Origin: Eubacterium sp.
GTDB lineage: Bacteria; Bacillota; Clostridia; Lachnospirales; Lachnospiraceae
Length of the DNA: 23,870 nt
Direction of reading: 5' to 3'
Assembly: GCA_003486385.1 (NCBI GenBank)
Contig: DNFT01000092.1
Span: 1-23,870, forward strand
Shown here: positions 6,420 through 15,760 of the stretch, one piece after another
Layout of the letters: every line of letters starts with the position of its first letter
How positions within the stretch are numbered: the first letter of the stretch is position 1
The notes under the pieces: model-generated
Databases searched by the model: none
The model's input: only the letters and a program-made list of their open reading frames with translations
Told to the model about the DNA's origin: nothing
Position numbers and translations under genes: made by a program

Positions 6420-8564
6420 TTATATAATCATAGTAAGCTGTATACGCTTTTTAGCCTCATCAACACTTAATACCTTGACCTCAACTATATCACCGACACT
6501 TACCGCCTCCAACGGATGTTTGATAAATTTTTTATTGGTAATCTGTGATATATGCACAAGTCCATCCTGATGTACTCCTATATCCACAAAAACACCGAAA
6601 TCTATTACATTCCTTACCGTACCCTTTAACACCATACCCGGTGTAAGATCCTTCATCTCCATGACATCTGTTCTGAGTATAGGCTTAGGCATCTCGTCTC
6701 TTGGGTCACGTCCCGGTTTTTCAAGTTCCTTTATGATATCCTTAAGGGTAAGCTCTCCGATTTCCAGCTCCCTTGCCATCCCACTGACATTTCCAACCTT
6801 GCCGGACAGCCCTTTAAGTCCGCCCGATGTTATATCTTCCATGCTATAGCCAAGCTTTTTCAATAACTGTGCTGCAGCATCATAGCTCTCAGGATGAACA
6901 CTGGTAGAATCAAGTGGATTGCTTCCTCCCGCAATTCTCATGAATCCGGCACATTGCTCAAATGCCTTAGGTCCTAACTTCGCCACCTTTAAAAGCTGCT
7001 TTCTGTTGTCAAATCTGCCGTTCTCCTCCCTGTAGGTCACAATATTTTTTGCTATGACCTTAGATATTCCGGAAATGTACTCGAGAAGTGAGGCAGAGGC
7101 AGTATTCAAATCAACTCCGACCCTGTTAACACTGTCTTCTACAACTCCTTCAAGTGCCTCACCAAGCTTCTTCTGGTTCATATCATGCTGATACTGCCCT
7201 ACACCAATCGACTTCGGGTCAATCTTTACAAGCTCCGCAAGCGGGTCCTGAAGTCTTCTGGCAATTGAGGCAGCACTTCTTTGTCCTACATCAAAATTAG
7301 GAAATTCCTCTGTTGCAAGCTTACTCGCAGAATATACCGATGCTCCCGCCTCATTAACAATTATATATTGAACCGGTGTGTCAAGCTCCTTCAAAAGCTC
7401 CACAATAACCTGCTCCGACTCCCTTGAAGCTGTTCCGTTTCCGACCGAAATCAGTGTTACATTGTATTTCTTTATGAGCTTCTTGAGTACGGTCTTCGCC
7501 TCTGTTACCTTGTTCTGTGGTGCAGTAGGGTATATGACTGTCGTGTCAAGAACCTTTCCGGTGGCATCGACAACCGCAAGCTTACATCCTGTTCTAAATG
7601 CCGGATCCCAGCCAAGCACAACATGTCCTGTAATCGGCGGCTGTAAAAGAAGCTGCTCAAGATTCTTTCCAAATACCTTTATGGCCCCGGCTTCAGCTGT
7701 CTCAGTGAGCTGGTTTCTTATCTCCCTCTCTATCGATGGTGCAATAAGCCTCTCATAGCTGTCCTCGATGGCTTCCTTGATAATTCCTGTGGTATACTGG
7801 TTGTCCCTCACTATAATCTGCTTTTCAAGATATGATAGAATCTTGTCAACAGGTGCTTCTATCTTAACTGTCAGAATCTTCTCATTCTCACCGCGGTTGA
7901 CCGCCAGTATCCTGTGACCTGCCATCTTTGCAACCGGCTCGCTGAAATTGTAATACATCTCATAAACCGTCTTAGCCTCAGCGTCCTTGGCTGCAGAGGT
8001 CAATACGCCCTCCTTAAATGTAAGCTCTCTAATTCTTGTTCTATAATCTGCATTATCCGATATGGACTCAGCAATAATATCCTTCGCCCCTGCTACAGCG
8101 TCCTCGGGAGTCTTTACATCCTTCTCCTCGGACACATACTCTTCTGCAGTCTTAACAACAGGCTCTCCCGTCATCTGAAGCAAGATAACATTAGCAAGAG
8201 GCTCTAAGCCCTTCTCCTTCGCTATGGTTGCCCTTGTTCTTCTCTTAGGGCGGTATGGGCGGTATAAATCCTCTACAGCCACCATCGTATCAGCCTTCTC
8301 GATCTGATTTTTAAGTTCATCAGTCAATAATCCCTGCTCAGCAATGCTTGCTATTACCTGAGCCTTCTTATCCTCGAGATTTCTCAGATACTTAAGTCTC
8401 TCATCAAGGTTACGAAGCTGTTCATCGTTAAGTGCCCCTGTAGCCTCTTTCCTGTATCGTGATATAAATGGTATCGTACAACCCTCGTCAATAAGCTTCA
8501 CAGCAGCCTCAACCTGATTATTTCTCACATTAAGCTCGGAGGCTATCGCCTTTATAATATCCAT
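6420..8564 (-). CDS. tex: Tex family RNA-binding transcription accessory protein
   Basis: Tex proteins bind nucleic acid through an S1 domain and affect transcription and stress survival. The exact bacterial role is poorly defined, though they are relatives of eukaryotic Spt6. The 714 residues fit the family length. The N-terminal helical part contains CTIPFISRYRKEATGALNDEQL (about 29-50), the middle has the YqgF/RNase H-like fold (HVVLGWDPAFRTGCKLAVVD), then helix-hairpin-helix repeats (ISGISKVIAKNIVTYREENGRF), and an S1 domain occupies about 640-710. A near-consensus promoter lies upstream at 8621-8649, and GGAAGG precedes the ATG. Confidence 0.94.
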   Translation of the reverse strand: MDIIKAIASELNVRNNQVEAAVKLIDEGCTIPFISRYRKEATGALNDEQLRNLDERLKYLRNLEDKKAQVIASIAEQGLLTDELKNQIEKADTMVAVEDLYRPYRPKRRTRATIAKEKGLEPLANVILLQMTGEPVVKTAEEYVSEEKDVKTPEDAVAGAKDIIAESISDNADYRTRIRELTFKEGVLTSAAKDAEAKTVYEMYYNFSEPVAKMAGHRILAVNRGENEKILTVKIEAPVDKILSYLEKQIIVRDNQYTTGIIKEAIEDSYERLIAPSIEREIRNQLTETAEAGAIKVFGKNLEQLLLQPPITGHVVLGWDPAFRTGCKLAVVDATGKVLDTTVIYPTAPQNKVTEAKTVLKKLIKKYNVTLISVGNGTASRESEQVIVELLKELDTPVQYIIVNEAGASVYSASKLATEEFPNFDVGQRSAASIARRLQDPLAELVKIDPKSIGVGQYQHDMNQKKLGEALEGVVEDSVNRVGVDLNTASASLLEYISGISKVIAKNIVTYREENGRFDNRKQLLKVAKLGPKAFEQCAGFMRIAGGSNPLDSTSVHPESYDAAAQLLKKLGYSMEDITSGGLKGLSGKVGNVSGMARELEIGELTLKDIIKELEKPGRDPRDEMPKPILRTDVMEMKDLTPGMVLKGTVRNVIDFGVFVDIGVHQDGLVHISQITNKKFIKHPLEAVSVGDIVEVKVLSVDEAKKRIQLTMII

Positions 8565-8620
8565 GTCAAATAATTCCTTCCATCATTTCTTTAAATATTA
8601 TCCCTTAAAGTCTTTTATAT

Positions 8621-8649
8621 ATTATATAGCATTTCTTTTTCGATGTCCA
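8621..8649 (-). promoter_or_regulatory. Promoter of tex
   Basis: On the minus strand TGGACA (8649-8644) and a perfect TATAAT (8626-8621) are separated by 17 bases, five of six and six of six matches to sigma-A elements. Initiation would be near 8614, about 50 bases before the tex ATG. It lies directly after the lysC terminator, marking a transcript boundary. Confidence 0.75.
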
Positions 8650-8683
8650 TTACACTTGAAAACAAACTTATGGGATATTCTTT

Positions 8684-8730
8684 TAAAAATAAAAAAAGCC
8701 GCCCTATACACCATACAGTGCAAGGGCAGC
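8684..8730 (-). terminator. Intrinsic terminator after lysC
   Basis: On the minus strand GCTGCCCT pairs with AGGGCGGC (8 bp, one G-U), extended by an inner TGCAC/GTGTA helix, and the stem is followed at once by seven T and further T-rich sequence (8697-8684). This is the strongest terminator in the window and ends the secA-prfB-cheW-hom-lysC series. Confidence 0.88.
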
Positions 8731-8772
8731 TTATTGTCTATCCAATACTCATATGACATTTAATCATACTGT

Positions 8773-10086
8773 TTATGACTCATAAAATGCCTTGTAGATA
8801 GCCTTGAACGCTCTCTCGAAGTCTTCTTCCTTTACGCCTACAATGATATTAAGCTCAGAAGAACCCTGATCAATCATCTTTACATTGACATTGGCATCAG
8901 CTAGTGCCGTGAAGAGCTTGCCTGCGGTACCATGGCTTGACTTCATCCCACGTCCCACAACTGCTATAAGTGCAAGACCCGACTCAATCTCGATGGCATC
9001 CGGGTGTACGTTTCTGTGAAGTCCGGCAAGAACCTCCTGCTCCTTCTCCACAAATTCATCCTGATGAATTACTATTGACATAGTATCAATTCCGGATGGA
9101 GTATGCTCAAAGGAAAGCCCCTGCTTCTCAAACACTTCAAGAACCTTACGGCCAAAACCAATCTCTGAATTCATCATATCCTTCTCAATGCTCACAACCG
9201 TAAAGCCCTTCTTGCCGGCGATACCTGTTATGACATACTCAGGCTTACGTGATGTGCTCTCCACAATCATTGTTCCGGGATCTTCCGGCTTGTTGGTGTT
9301 GCGGATATTGATTGGAATACCCTCCTTGCGTACAGGGAAGATAGACTCATCATGGAGCACTGTTGCACCCATGTATGAAAGCTCTCTGAGTTCCTTGTAG
9401 GTTATTGTGACAATCGGCTTAGGATTATCAATGATTCTGGGATCTGCAACAAGGAAGCCTGATACATCTGTCCAGTTCTCATATAAGTCTGCCTTCACCG
9501 CTCTTGCAACGATAGCTCCTGTTATGTCCGAACCGCCGCGTGAAAATGTCTTAATTGTATCATTAGGTCTGATTCCGTAGAAGCCCGGAACAACCGCTCT
9601 GTCCACTGTCAGAAGTCTCTCTGACAACACCTGATTGGTCTTCTTGGCATCAAGGTTTCCATTAGTATCAAAGAATATAACATCCTCCGCATCAACAAAT
9701 TCGTATCCCAGATAGTTAGCAAGAATGATACCGTTCAGGTACTCACCTCTGGAAGCGGCATAATCGCGTCCTGCTCTGGCTCTGAAAGCAGCCTCAATGT
9801 TGGCAAACTCCTTCTCGAGAGATAAATCAAGTCCAAGATCATCTATAATCTCCTGATATCTCGCCTTAATATCATCAAAAATATCCGAGAAATCATAGCC
9901 CTTTGAGGCAACACCATAGCAGTCATAGAGCATGTCAGTAACCTTGACATCCTCCTTAAAACGCTTTCCCGGTGCAGAAGGTACCACATATCTTCTTGAC
10001 TCATCCGCATGGATGATATCTGCGACCTTCTTAAACTGTTCCGCACTTGCAAGTGAACTTCCACCGAACTTAACAACCTTTAACAT
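8773..10086 (-). CDS. lysC: Aspartate kinase
   Basis: Aspartate kinase phosphorylates aspartate with ATP, the committed step to lysine, threonine, methionine and isoleucine. The 437-residue monofunctional enzyme starts with KFGGSS (6-11), has SRGGSDITGAIVARA (about 182-196) in the kinase domain, and two C-terminal ACT regulatory domains. One is around VVSIEKDMMNSEIGFG; the last 70 residues contain VVGRGMKSSHGTAGKLFTAL. The ATG at 10086 is preferred because GGAGG is 8 bases upstream; the in-frame ATG at 10092 is only 2 bases from it. It follows hom by 37 bases, so the first and third steps of the aspartate pathway are co-expressed. I saw no lysine riboswitch or T-box. Confidence 0.94.
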   Translation of the reverse strand: MLKVVKFGGSSLASAEQFKKVADIIHADESRRYVVPSAPGKRFKEDVKVTDMLYDCYGVASKGYDFSDIFDDIKARYQEIIDDLGLDLSLEKEFANIEAAFRARAGRDYAASRGEYLNGIILANYLGYEFVDAEDVIFFDTNGNLDAKKTNQVLSERLLTVDRAVVPGFYGIRPNDTIKTFSRGGSDITGAIVARAVKADLYENWTDVSGFLVADPRIIDNPKPIVTITYKELRELSYMGATVLHDESIFPVRKEGIPINIRNTNKPEDPGTMIVESTSRKPEYVITGIAGKKGFTVVSIEKDMMNSEIGFGRKVLEVFEKQGLSFEHTPSGIDTMSIVIHQDEFVEKEQEVLAGLHRNVHPDAIEIESGLALIAVVGRGMKSSHGTAGKLFTALADANVNVKMIDQGSSELNIIVGVKEEDFERAFKAIYKAFYES

Positions 10087-10123
10087 TTTCATATCCTCCG
10101 TGTATTTTGGGCTTCTATAAATA

Positions 10124-11338
10124 TTATAATTCTATTCTGATAGTATTCTTTATACCTTTTATGCTGCAAGCTGCCTTAGCAAACTCTGCTTCCTTGATAG
10201 AACCTGTGACAAATGCAAATTCCCCGTCAATCACATTGTCACATATCGTAACTCCGCCAAAAAGTTTCTCAAGTTCTTCTTCTCTTTCAGCCGCATTACC
10301 TTCAATGCGCACATAGAAGCAGTTCTCGACCTCATCTATTGATATGAGTTCTTTCTTCTCCTGTGACCAGCCATTATTGACATGACCGTCTGCATGACGC
10401 ACGGCATCTACAATATCCGATACAACAGCGCTCGCTGTAGGAAGCTTGCCTGCTCCCGCTCCGTAGAACATTACATCGCCGAGCATATTTCCCTTCACAC
10501 ATACTGCGTTGACCACATCGTGTACAGAAGCAAGCGGTCTGCCATATCTGAGCATTCTAGGTGTCACCATGACATACATTCCCTCAGGCGTAACACAGCT
10601 CTTGGCTACAAGCTTGATTGTAACCCCAAGCTTTGCCGCATAGGCAAAATCATCTGCACTTACCTTGGTAATGCCTTCTGTATATACATTCTCAAAATCA
10701 ACCTGTCTTCTGCTCACAATAGAGCTTAGAATAGCAATCTTGCGTCCTGCATCGAAGCCTTCTACATCCGCCTCCGGATTTCTCTCAGCGTATCCTAGCC
10801 TCTGTGCCTGTGCAAGCACCTCATCGTATGAGGCGCCTTCTTTTTCCATCTTCGTAAGAATAAAATTGGTAGTTCCGTTTAAGATACCCGAAACCTCAAG
10901 TATTTCATCTGCAGTAATACACTGTTCAAGAGGTCTGATAATAGGTATTCCTCCTGCAACACTTGCCTCAAAGAAGAAGTTAACCCCTTTCTCCCTGGCA
11001 ATGCCAAGCAGTTCTGCGCCGTGTTTTGCAACCAGCTCCTTATTAGAGGTACATACACTCTTTCCCTTTAAAAGAGCAGACTTTACAAAGGAGTATGCCG
11101 GATTGACTCCTCCCATCACCTCGACAATAACTGAAACATCATTGTCATTGAGAATAATGTTAAAGTCATGAACAACCTTGTTTTCAATCGGTGTTCCCGG
11201 AAATTCTTTAAGATCAAGAACGTACTTGAGATTAATTTCCTGTCCTGCACTTTTTTTAAGCACATCTGCATTTCTGCTCAATACCTCAACAACTCCTGAG
11301 CCTACTGTACCATAACCTAGAACTGCTACATTTACCAT
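10124..11338 (-). CDS. hom: Homoserine dehydrogenase
   Basis: This enzyme reduces aspartate semialdehyde to homoserine with NAD(P)H, at the branch to threonine and methionine. The 404-residue protein has the Rossmann motif GYGTVGSGV (8-16), TSNKELVAKHG (97-107), EASVAGGIPIIRPL (124-137), GILNGTTNFILTKM (151-164) and NPEADVEGFDAGRKIAIL (187-204). A C-terminal ACT-like domain (about 325-404) is usually the site of threonine feedback. Its ribosome site GGAGG lies inside the end of cheW; only one base separates the cheW stop from the hom start, so the two are translationally coupled. Confidence 0.95.
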   Translation of the reverse strand: MVNVAVLGYGTVGSGVVEVLSRNADVLKKSAGQEINLKYVLDLKEFPGTPIENKVVHDFNIILNDNDVSVIVEVMGGVNPAYSFVKSALLKGKSVCTSNKELVAKHGAELLGIAREKGVNFFFEASVAGGIPIIRPLEQCITADEILEVSGILNGTTNFILTKMEKEGASYDEVLAQAQRLGYAERNPEADVEGFDAGRKIAILSSIVSRRQVDFENVYTEGITKVSADDFAYAAKLGVTIKLVAKSCVTPEGMYVMVTPRMLRYGRPLASVHDVVNAVCVKGNMLGDVMFYGAGAGKLPTASAVVSDIVDAVRHADGHVNNGWSQEKKELISIDEVENCFYVRIEGNAAEREEELEKLFGGVTICDNVIDGEFAFVTGSIKEAEFAKAACSIKGIKNTIRIEL

Positions 11339-11339
11339 C

Positions 11340-11798
11340 CTACTTTTCCTCCATCAGCTGCTTTGCGTCTTCCGCCTCATCTGCGGTGAGTAAATTATGA
11401 ATATCAATTATAAGTATAAGCCTGCCTGCCTTATTGGCAACCTTCACAAAATATACTGTATCATGGTTGGTTGCTATGCTTGGGAAATCCCTTATCTCAT
11501 CCTCCTGAAGATCATCAATCTCCTCGACCTCATCAACCTCTATAGCTAACTTCATATCCGGAAGGTTTGCAATTATAAGCTTGGTATCTCCCGGAGCCTG
11601 AGGAAGCTTGAACTTGTCCCTGAGGCTGTACACAGGAATTATATCACCTCTTAGGTTGATAATGCCCTTTATGCTACTTGAAGCATTCGGAACACGGACA
11701 ATATCCTGATCCTTTTCAATAGCATTTACATACTGAATATCTATGCCATATAACTCATTTCCAACTCTGAACACAATCGGTTTTAAAGCTTCTGCCAT
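11340..11798 (-). CDS. cheW: CheW-like chemotaxis coupling protein
   Basis: CheW links chemoreceptors to the histidine kinase CheA at the cell pole. The 152-residue product is a single CheW domain: FRVGNELYGIDIQYVNAIEKDQDIVRVPNASSSIKGIINLRGDIIPVYSLRDKF near the start, with the conserved GIINLRGDIIPV, and LILIIDIHNLL towards the end. AAGGAGG precedes the ATG by six bases and overlaps the prfB stop codon. The location is odd. No cheA or receptor gene is nearby, and the gene sits between prfB and hom with gaps of 12 and 1 bases. A stand-alone CheW domain with a regulatory role outside chemotaxis is possible. Confidence 0.88.
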   Translation of the reverse strand: MAEALKPIVFRVGNELYGIDIQYVNAIEKDQDIVRVPNASSSIKGIINLRGDIIPVYSLRDKFKLPQAPGDTKLIIANLPDMKLAIEVDEVEEIDDLQEDEIRDFPSIATNHDTVYFVKVANKAGRLILIIDIHNLLTADEAEDAKQLMEEK

Positions 11799-11810
11799 GA
11801 TAATCCTCCT

Positions 11811-12939
11811 TTATTCCTCTGTTGTCCCTTTTTTTCCAAGACTCAGCCACTTAAGATAAGCCCCCATGAAGCGGTCCAAATCTCCATCGAGCACTGCCTG
11901 GGCATTACCCGATTCCTCACCTGTTCTGTTATCCTTAACCATGGTATAGGGCTGAAGCACATAGCTGCGTATCTGGCTTCCCCAGCCATTCTCCATGACT
12001 TCACCACGTATATCCGCTGTCTTAGCCGCATTCTCTGCCTGCTTTAACAGAAAGAGCTTAGCCTTCAACATCTGCATTGCCTTATCCTTGTTCTGGTGCT
12101 GTGAACGCTCATTCTGACACTGAACAACGGTACCCGTAGGAATATGTGTAATTCGTATAGCTGATGACGTCTTGTTGATATGCTGTCCACCCGCACCGCT
12201 TGAACGGTAGGTGTCTATCCTTAAATCGTCCTCATTGATGTCTACATCCAGATCTTCCTCTATATCCGGCATGACATCACATGATACGAAGGATGTCTGT
12301 CTCTTGCCCGCTGCATTGAACGGAGATATGCGGACAAGTCTGTGAACTCCGTGCTCAGACTTAAGATAGCCGTAAGCGTTAAGTCCGTTCACCTGTATTG
12401 TGACTGACTTCACACCCGCCTCATCGCCCTCAAGCAGATCCAGCGTCTCGACGGCAAATCCCTTGCTGTTAGCCCAGCGCGTATACATTCTAAGAAGCAT
12501 TGAAGCCCAGTCACAGGACTCAGTTCCACCCGCACCGGCATGCAATGTAAGAATAGCATTGCACTTATCATATTCTCCCGACAGCAGCGTCTCCATCTGA
12601 AGCTTCTCAAACAGCGCCTCGAAATTATCAACAAGCTGGCCTATCTCCGGTATCAGACTCTCATCATTCTCCTCGTAAGCCATCTCAATAAATTCCTCGG
12701 CATCCGTCTTATCCTTTTCAAGCTTCTTAAAATCTTCTATATCAGCCTTGAGTCCTTTAAGCTCCTTCATATAGCCATTAGATTTCTCAGGATTATCCCA
12801 GAAATCCGGTTCCTCCATATGACGCTCAATCTCCTCAATTCTCTTTGACTTATCCGCTAAGTCAAAGTGAATCCCTCAATTCGGTTAATGGCTGTTCGTA
12901 TCCGCCTAAGCGGAACTTAAACTGATCAAGTTCGACCAC
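11811..12939 (-). CDS. prfB: Peptide chain release factor 2, expressed through a +1 frameshift
   Basis: RF2 releases peptides at UGA and UAA. The coding region is in two frames. A GTG start at 12939 (AAGGTGG 8 bases upstream) encodes 25 residues ending ...ELRDSL before an in-frame TGA at 12864-12862. A +1 slip on CTTTGAC then continues DLADKSK... to the stop at 11811, giving about 375 residues. By this joined numbering the stop-codon recognition tripeptide SPF is at 205-207 and the catalytic GGQ at 250-252, the same numbers as in E. coli RF2. Treating the ATG at 12818 as the start would lose the first 40 residues. It has its own promoter at 12970-12997. Confidence 0.96.
12861..12877 (-). promoter_or_regulatory. 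Programmed +1 frameshift site in prfB
   Basis: The slippery CTTTGAC (12867-12861) is preceded by a GAGGG internal Shine-Dalgarno-like element (12877-12873), the arrangement known from RF2 genes. When RF2 is scarce the ribosome pauses at UGA and slips, so RF2 controls its own synthesis. Confidence 0.93.
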
Positions 12940-12969
12940 TAATCTCACCACCTTAAAGTTATTATTTTT

Positions 12970-12997
12970 ATTATACATAAAACATTATTTTTTGCAA
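12970..12997 (-). promoter_or_regulatory. Promoter of prfB
   Basis: On the minus strand TTGCAA (12997-12992) and a perfect TATAAT (12975-12970) are separated by 16 bases. Initiation would be near 12963, leaving about 24 bases before the GTG start. No terminator separates it from secA, so prfB and the genes after it may also be read from the secA promoter. Confidence 0.7.
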
Positions 12998-13027
12998 TTA
13001 AATTTTTAAAGTTTTAGCACAGTACAG

Positions 13028-15598
13028 TTATGCATTCCTTCCGCAACAGTTCTTATACTTCAGTCCTGAGCCGCAAGGACATGGATCATTTCTCTGAATT
13101 TTCTTGTCCTCACGCTTAACCGGAGCCTTGGTTGTGCTCTCGTCACGGTTGGTTCCCGTAACCTTGGCAACCTGTTCACGCTTCTCTGCCTTCTGCTCAA
13201 TCTTCACATGAGTTACAAGCCTTACGGTATCCTCCTGAATTCTTGCAATCATGTTGTCGAACATGTCATAACCCTGCATCTTATACTCAACAAGAGGATC
13301 TTTCTGACCATACGCATTGAGTCCGATACCCTGTCTTAACTGATCCATATCATCAATATGATTCATCCAGTTGGTATCAATCGCCTTTAACAGACACACT
13401 CTCTCTATCTCACGGATATGTTCAGGCACCGGGAACTCTGCTTCCTTCTCAGCATAGAACTTCACTGCGCGCTCCTCAACACCCTGAATGAGTTCCTTCT
13501 TATTCCTGTAACCATCTTCAGGTGTCACCGGCTCAATAGGGACAAGTCTAATAAGATTCTCATTGAGTTCAGCGTACTTCCACTCGGAAGGATCAGCATC
13601 GCCGTTGATTGAATAGTCAATATATCCCTCAATCTTATCCTTCATCATCTTGATGATATCGTTTCTGAGATTCTGACCGTCAAGCACCTTGCGTCTCTCT
13701 GCGTAAATAGTCTCTCTCTGCTCGTTCATAACCTGGTCATAGTCAAGCAGGTTCTTACGGATGCCGAAGTTATTCGTCTCAACCTTCTTCTGAGCACCCT
13801 CGATAGCCTTTGACAGCATGCTGTGCTCAAGTCTCTCGTTCTCCGGAATCTTGAGTGCATTGAACATCGCCATAAGCTTATCAGAAGCAAACAGCCTCAT
13901 AAGGTCATCCTCAAGTGAGATATAGAAACGCGACTCACCCGGATCACCCTGACGTCCGGAACGTCCGCGGAGCTGGTTGTCGATACGTCTCGACTCATGT
14001 CTTTCTGTACCTATAATCTTAAGTCCGCCTGCTGCCTTCGCTGCGTCATCAAGCTTAATATCCGTACCACGGCCTGCCATATTGGTCGCAATCGTGACCG
14101 CACCATGCTGGCCCGCCTGAGCAACTATCTCTGCCTCAAGCTCATGGAACTTGGCATTAAGTACATTGTGCTTTATTCCTTTCTTTTTGAGTAAATTGCT
14201 TACCTCCTCAGACTGCTCTATTGTAATAGTACCTACAAGAACAGGCTGTCCCTTCTCATGTGCCTCAACTACATCATCAACAACCGCATGAAGCTTCTCT
14301 TTTCTTGTCTTATAGATGACGTCATCGTAATCTATTCTGGCAATCGGTCTGTTGGTCGGAATCTCAATAACATCCATTCCATATATCTCACGGAACTCTT
14401 TTTCCTCAGTGAGAGCCGTACCAGTCATACCCGCCTTCTTCTCGAACTTGTTAAAGAAGTTCTGGAATGTGATTGTGGCAAGTGTTCTGCTCTCACGTCT
14501 TACCTTAACATGCTCCTTTGCCTCAATAGCCTGATGAAGTCCGTCCGAGAAACGTCTTCCCGGCATTATACGTCCTGTAAACTCATCGACAATAAGCACC
14601 TCATTATTGGCAACAACATAATCCTTGTCGCGGAACATAAGATAATGTGCGCGGAGTGCAAGAATCACGTTATGCTGTATTTCAAGGTTCGCAGGGTCGG
14701 CAAGATTCTCAAGGTGGAAGAACTTCTCAACCTTTCTTGTTCCCTGCTCGGTAAGGTTGACCGTCTTATCCTTCTCACTTACTACAAAGTCGCCTGTCTC
14801 CTCAAAGCCCGCACCCATAATAATATCCATCTTGGATATATCGTCATTGTTGCTTGTACCCTTCTCAAGCTGTCTTGCAAGGATATCACATACCTCGTAT
14901 AACTTAGTTGATGAATTTCCCTGACCGGAAATAATGAGCGGTGTTCTCGCCTCATCAATGAGTACTGAGTCAACCTCATCGATAATGGCATATCTTAAAT
15001 CACGAAGCACAAGGTTCTCCTTGTATACTGCCATATTATCTCTCAGATAGTCAAAGCCAAGTTCATTGTTGGTAACATATGTGATATCACATCTGTATGC
15101 TTCCCTTCTCTCCTCCGGCTTCATGTCATTTAACACGACTCCGACCGTCAGGCCAAGGAAGCGGTGAACCTGTCCCATCCACTCTGCATCACGCGAAGCG
15201 AGGTAATCATTGACAGTAATAACATGAACACCCTTGCCCTCCAACGCATTAAGGTATGCCGGAAGAGTTGATACAAGTGTCTTACCTTCTCCTGTTCTCA
15301 TCTCTGCGATACGTCCTTGATGAAGGATAATACCGCCTATAAGCTGTACCCTGTAATGCTCCATTCCTATAGCACGTTTAGCAGCCTCCCTGACTGTGGC
15401 GAATGCCTCCGGAAGAATATCATCTAATGTCTCTCCATCAGCAAGTCTCTTCTTAAATTCATCAGTCTTAGCCCTCAGCTGTTCATCTGTCAGAGCCTGC
15501 ATTGACGGACGGAGCGCCTCAATCTTATCCACGATAGGATAGATTCTCTTGAGTTCATGCTCACTATGTGTTCCAAAAAGCTTCTGAATAATTCCCAT
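13028..15598 (-). CDS. secA: Preprotein translocase ATPase SecA
   Basis: SecA drives preproteins through the SecYEG channel using ATP, at the cytoplasmic face of the membrane. The 856-residue protein is full length. It has Walker A MRTGEGKT (100-107), Walker B VDEVDS with the nearby ARTPLIIS, helicase motif TNMAGRGTDI, and the arginine-rich QLRGRSGRQGD. It ends in the zinc-binding CPCGSGLKYKNCC, which binds SecB or ribosomes in other species. AGGAG is 10 bases before the ATG. A promoter is predicted at 15642-15671. Confidence 0.98.
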   Translation of the reverse strand: MGIIQKLFGTHSEHELKRIYPIVDKIEALRPSMQALTDEQLRAKTDEFKKRLADGETLDDILPEAFATVREAAKRAIGMEHYRVQLIGGIILHQGRIAEMRTGEGKTLVSTLPAYLNALEGKGVHVITVNDYLASRDAEWMGQVHRFLGLTVGVVLNDMKPEERREAYRCDITYVTNNELGFDYLRDNMAVYKENLVLRDLRYAIIDEVDSVLIDEARTPLIISGQGNSSTKLYEVCDILARQLEKGTSNNDDISKMDIIMGAGFEETGDFVVSEKDKTVNLTEQGTRKVEKFFHLENLADPANLEIQHNVILALRAHYLMFRDKDYVVANNEVLIVDEFTGRIMPGRRFSDGLHQAIEAKEHVKVRRESRTLATITFQNFFNKFEKKAGMTGTALTEEKEFREIYGMDVIEIPTNRPIARIDYDDVIYKTRKEKLHAVVDDVVEAHEKGQPVLVGTITIEQSEEVSNLLKKKGIKHNVLNAKFHELEAEIVAQAGQHGAVTIATNMAGRGTDIKLDDAAKAAGGLKIIGTERHESRRIDNQLRGRSGRQGDPGESRFYISLEDDLMRLFASDKLMAMFNALKIPENERLEHSMLSKAIEGAQKKVETNNFGIRKNLLDYDQVMNEQRETIYAERRKVLDGQNLRNDIIKMMKDKIEGYIDYSINGDADPSEWKYAELNENLIRLVPIEPVTPEDGYRNKKELIQGVEERAVKFYAEKEAEFPVPEHIREIERVCLLKAIDTNWMNHIDDMDQLRQGIGLNAYGQKDPLVEYKMQGYDMFDNMIARIQEDTVRLVTHVKIEQKAEKREQVAKVTGTNRDESTTKAPVKREDKKIQRNDPCPCGSGLKYKNCCGRNA

Positions 15599-15641
15599 AC
15601 AATATTATCTCCTAAAATATAAAAATATCCCAATTATCAGT

Positions 15642-15671
15642 ATTCTAACACCTTTTCATAGGGTTTGTAAA
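15642..15671 (-). promoter_or_regulatory. Promoter of secA
   Basis: On the minus strand TTTACA (15671-15666) and TAGAAT (15647-15642) are separated by 18 bases, placing initiation about 40 bases before the secA ATG. It lies just downstream of the hpf terminator. Confidence 0.55.
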
Positions 15672-15698
15672 GAAAGTTTTAGCTTACTTTTGGCAAAG

Positions 15699-15737
15699 CA
15701 TAAAAAGAGGTCTCCACAGAAACCTCTGTGAAGACCT
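15699..15737 (-). terminator. Intrinsic terminator after hpf
   Basis: A 13-bp stem (15708-15720 with 15725-15737, one G-U on the minus strand) closes a four-base loop and is followed on the minus strand by C and five T. It ends the hpf transcript before the secA promoter. Confidence 0.85.
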
Positions 15738-15760
15738 TCAACAATCATATTACTCTGTAT

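Noticed and set aside
8773..11338. Lysine riboswitch, T-box or attenuator for lysC-hom
   Set aside because: The gaps before hom (1 base) and lysC (37 bases) are too short, and no T-box or lysine-aptamer motif is visible upstream of cheW or prfB.
14258..14902. Long plus-strand open frame (214 codons) inside secA
   Set aside because: It is fully antisense to a strongly conserved gene, and the translation shows no recognisable domain.
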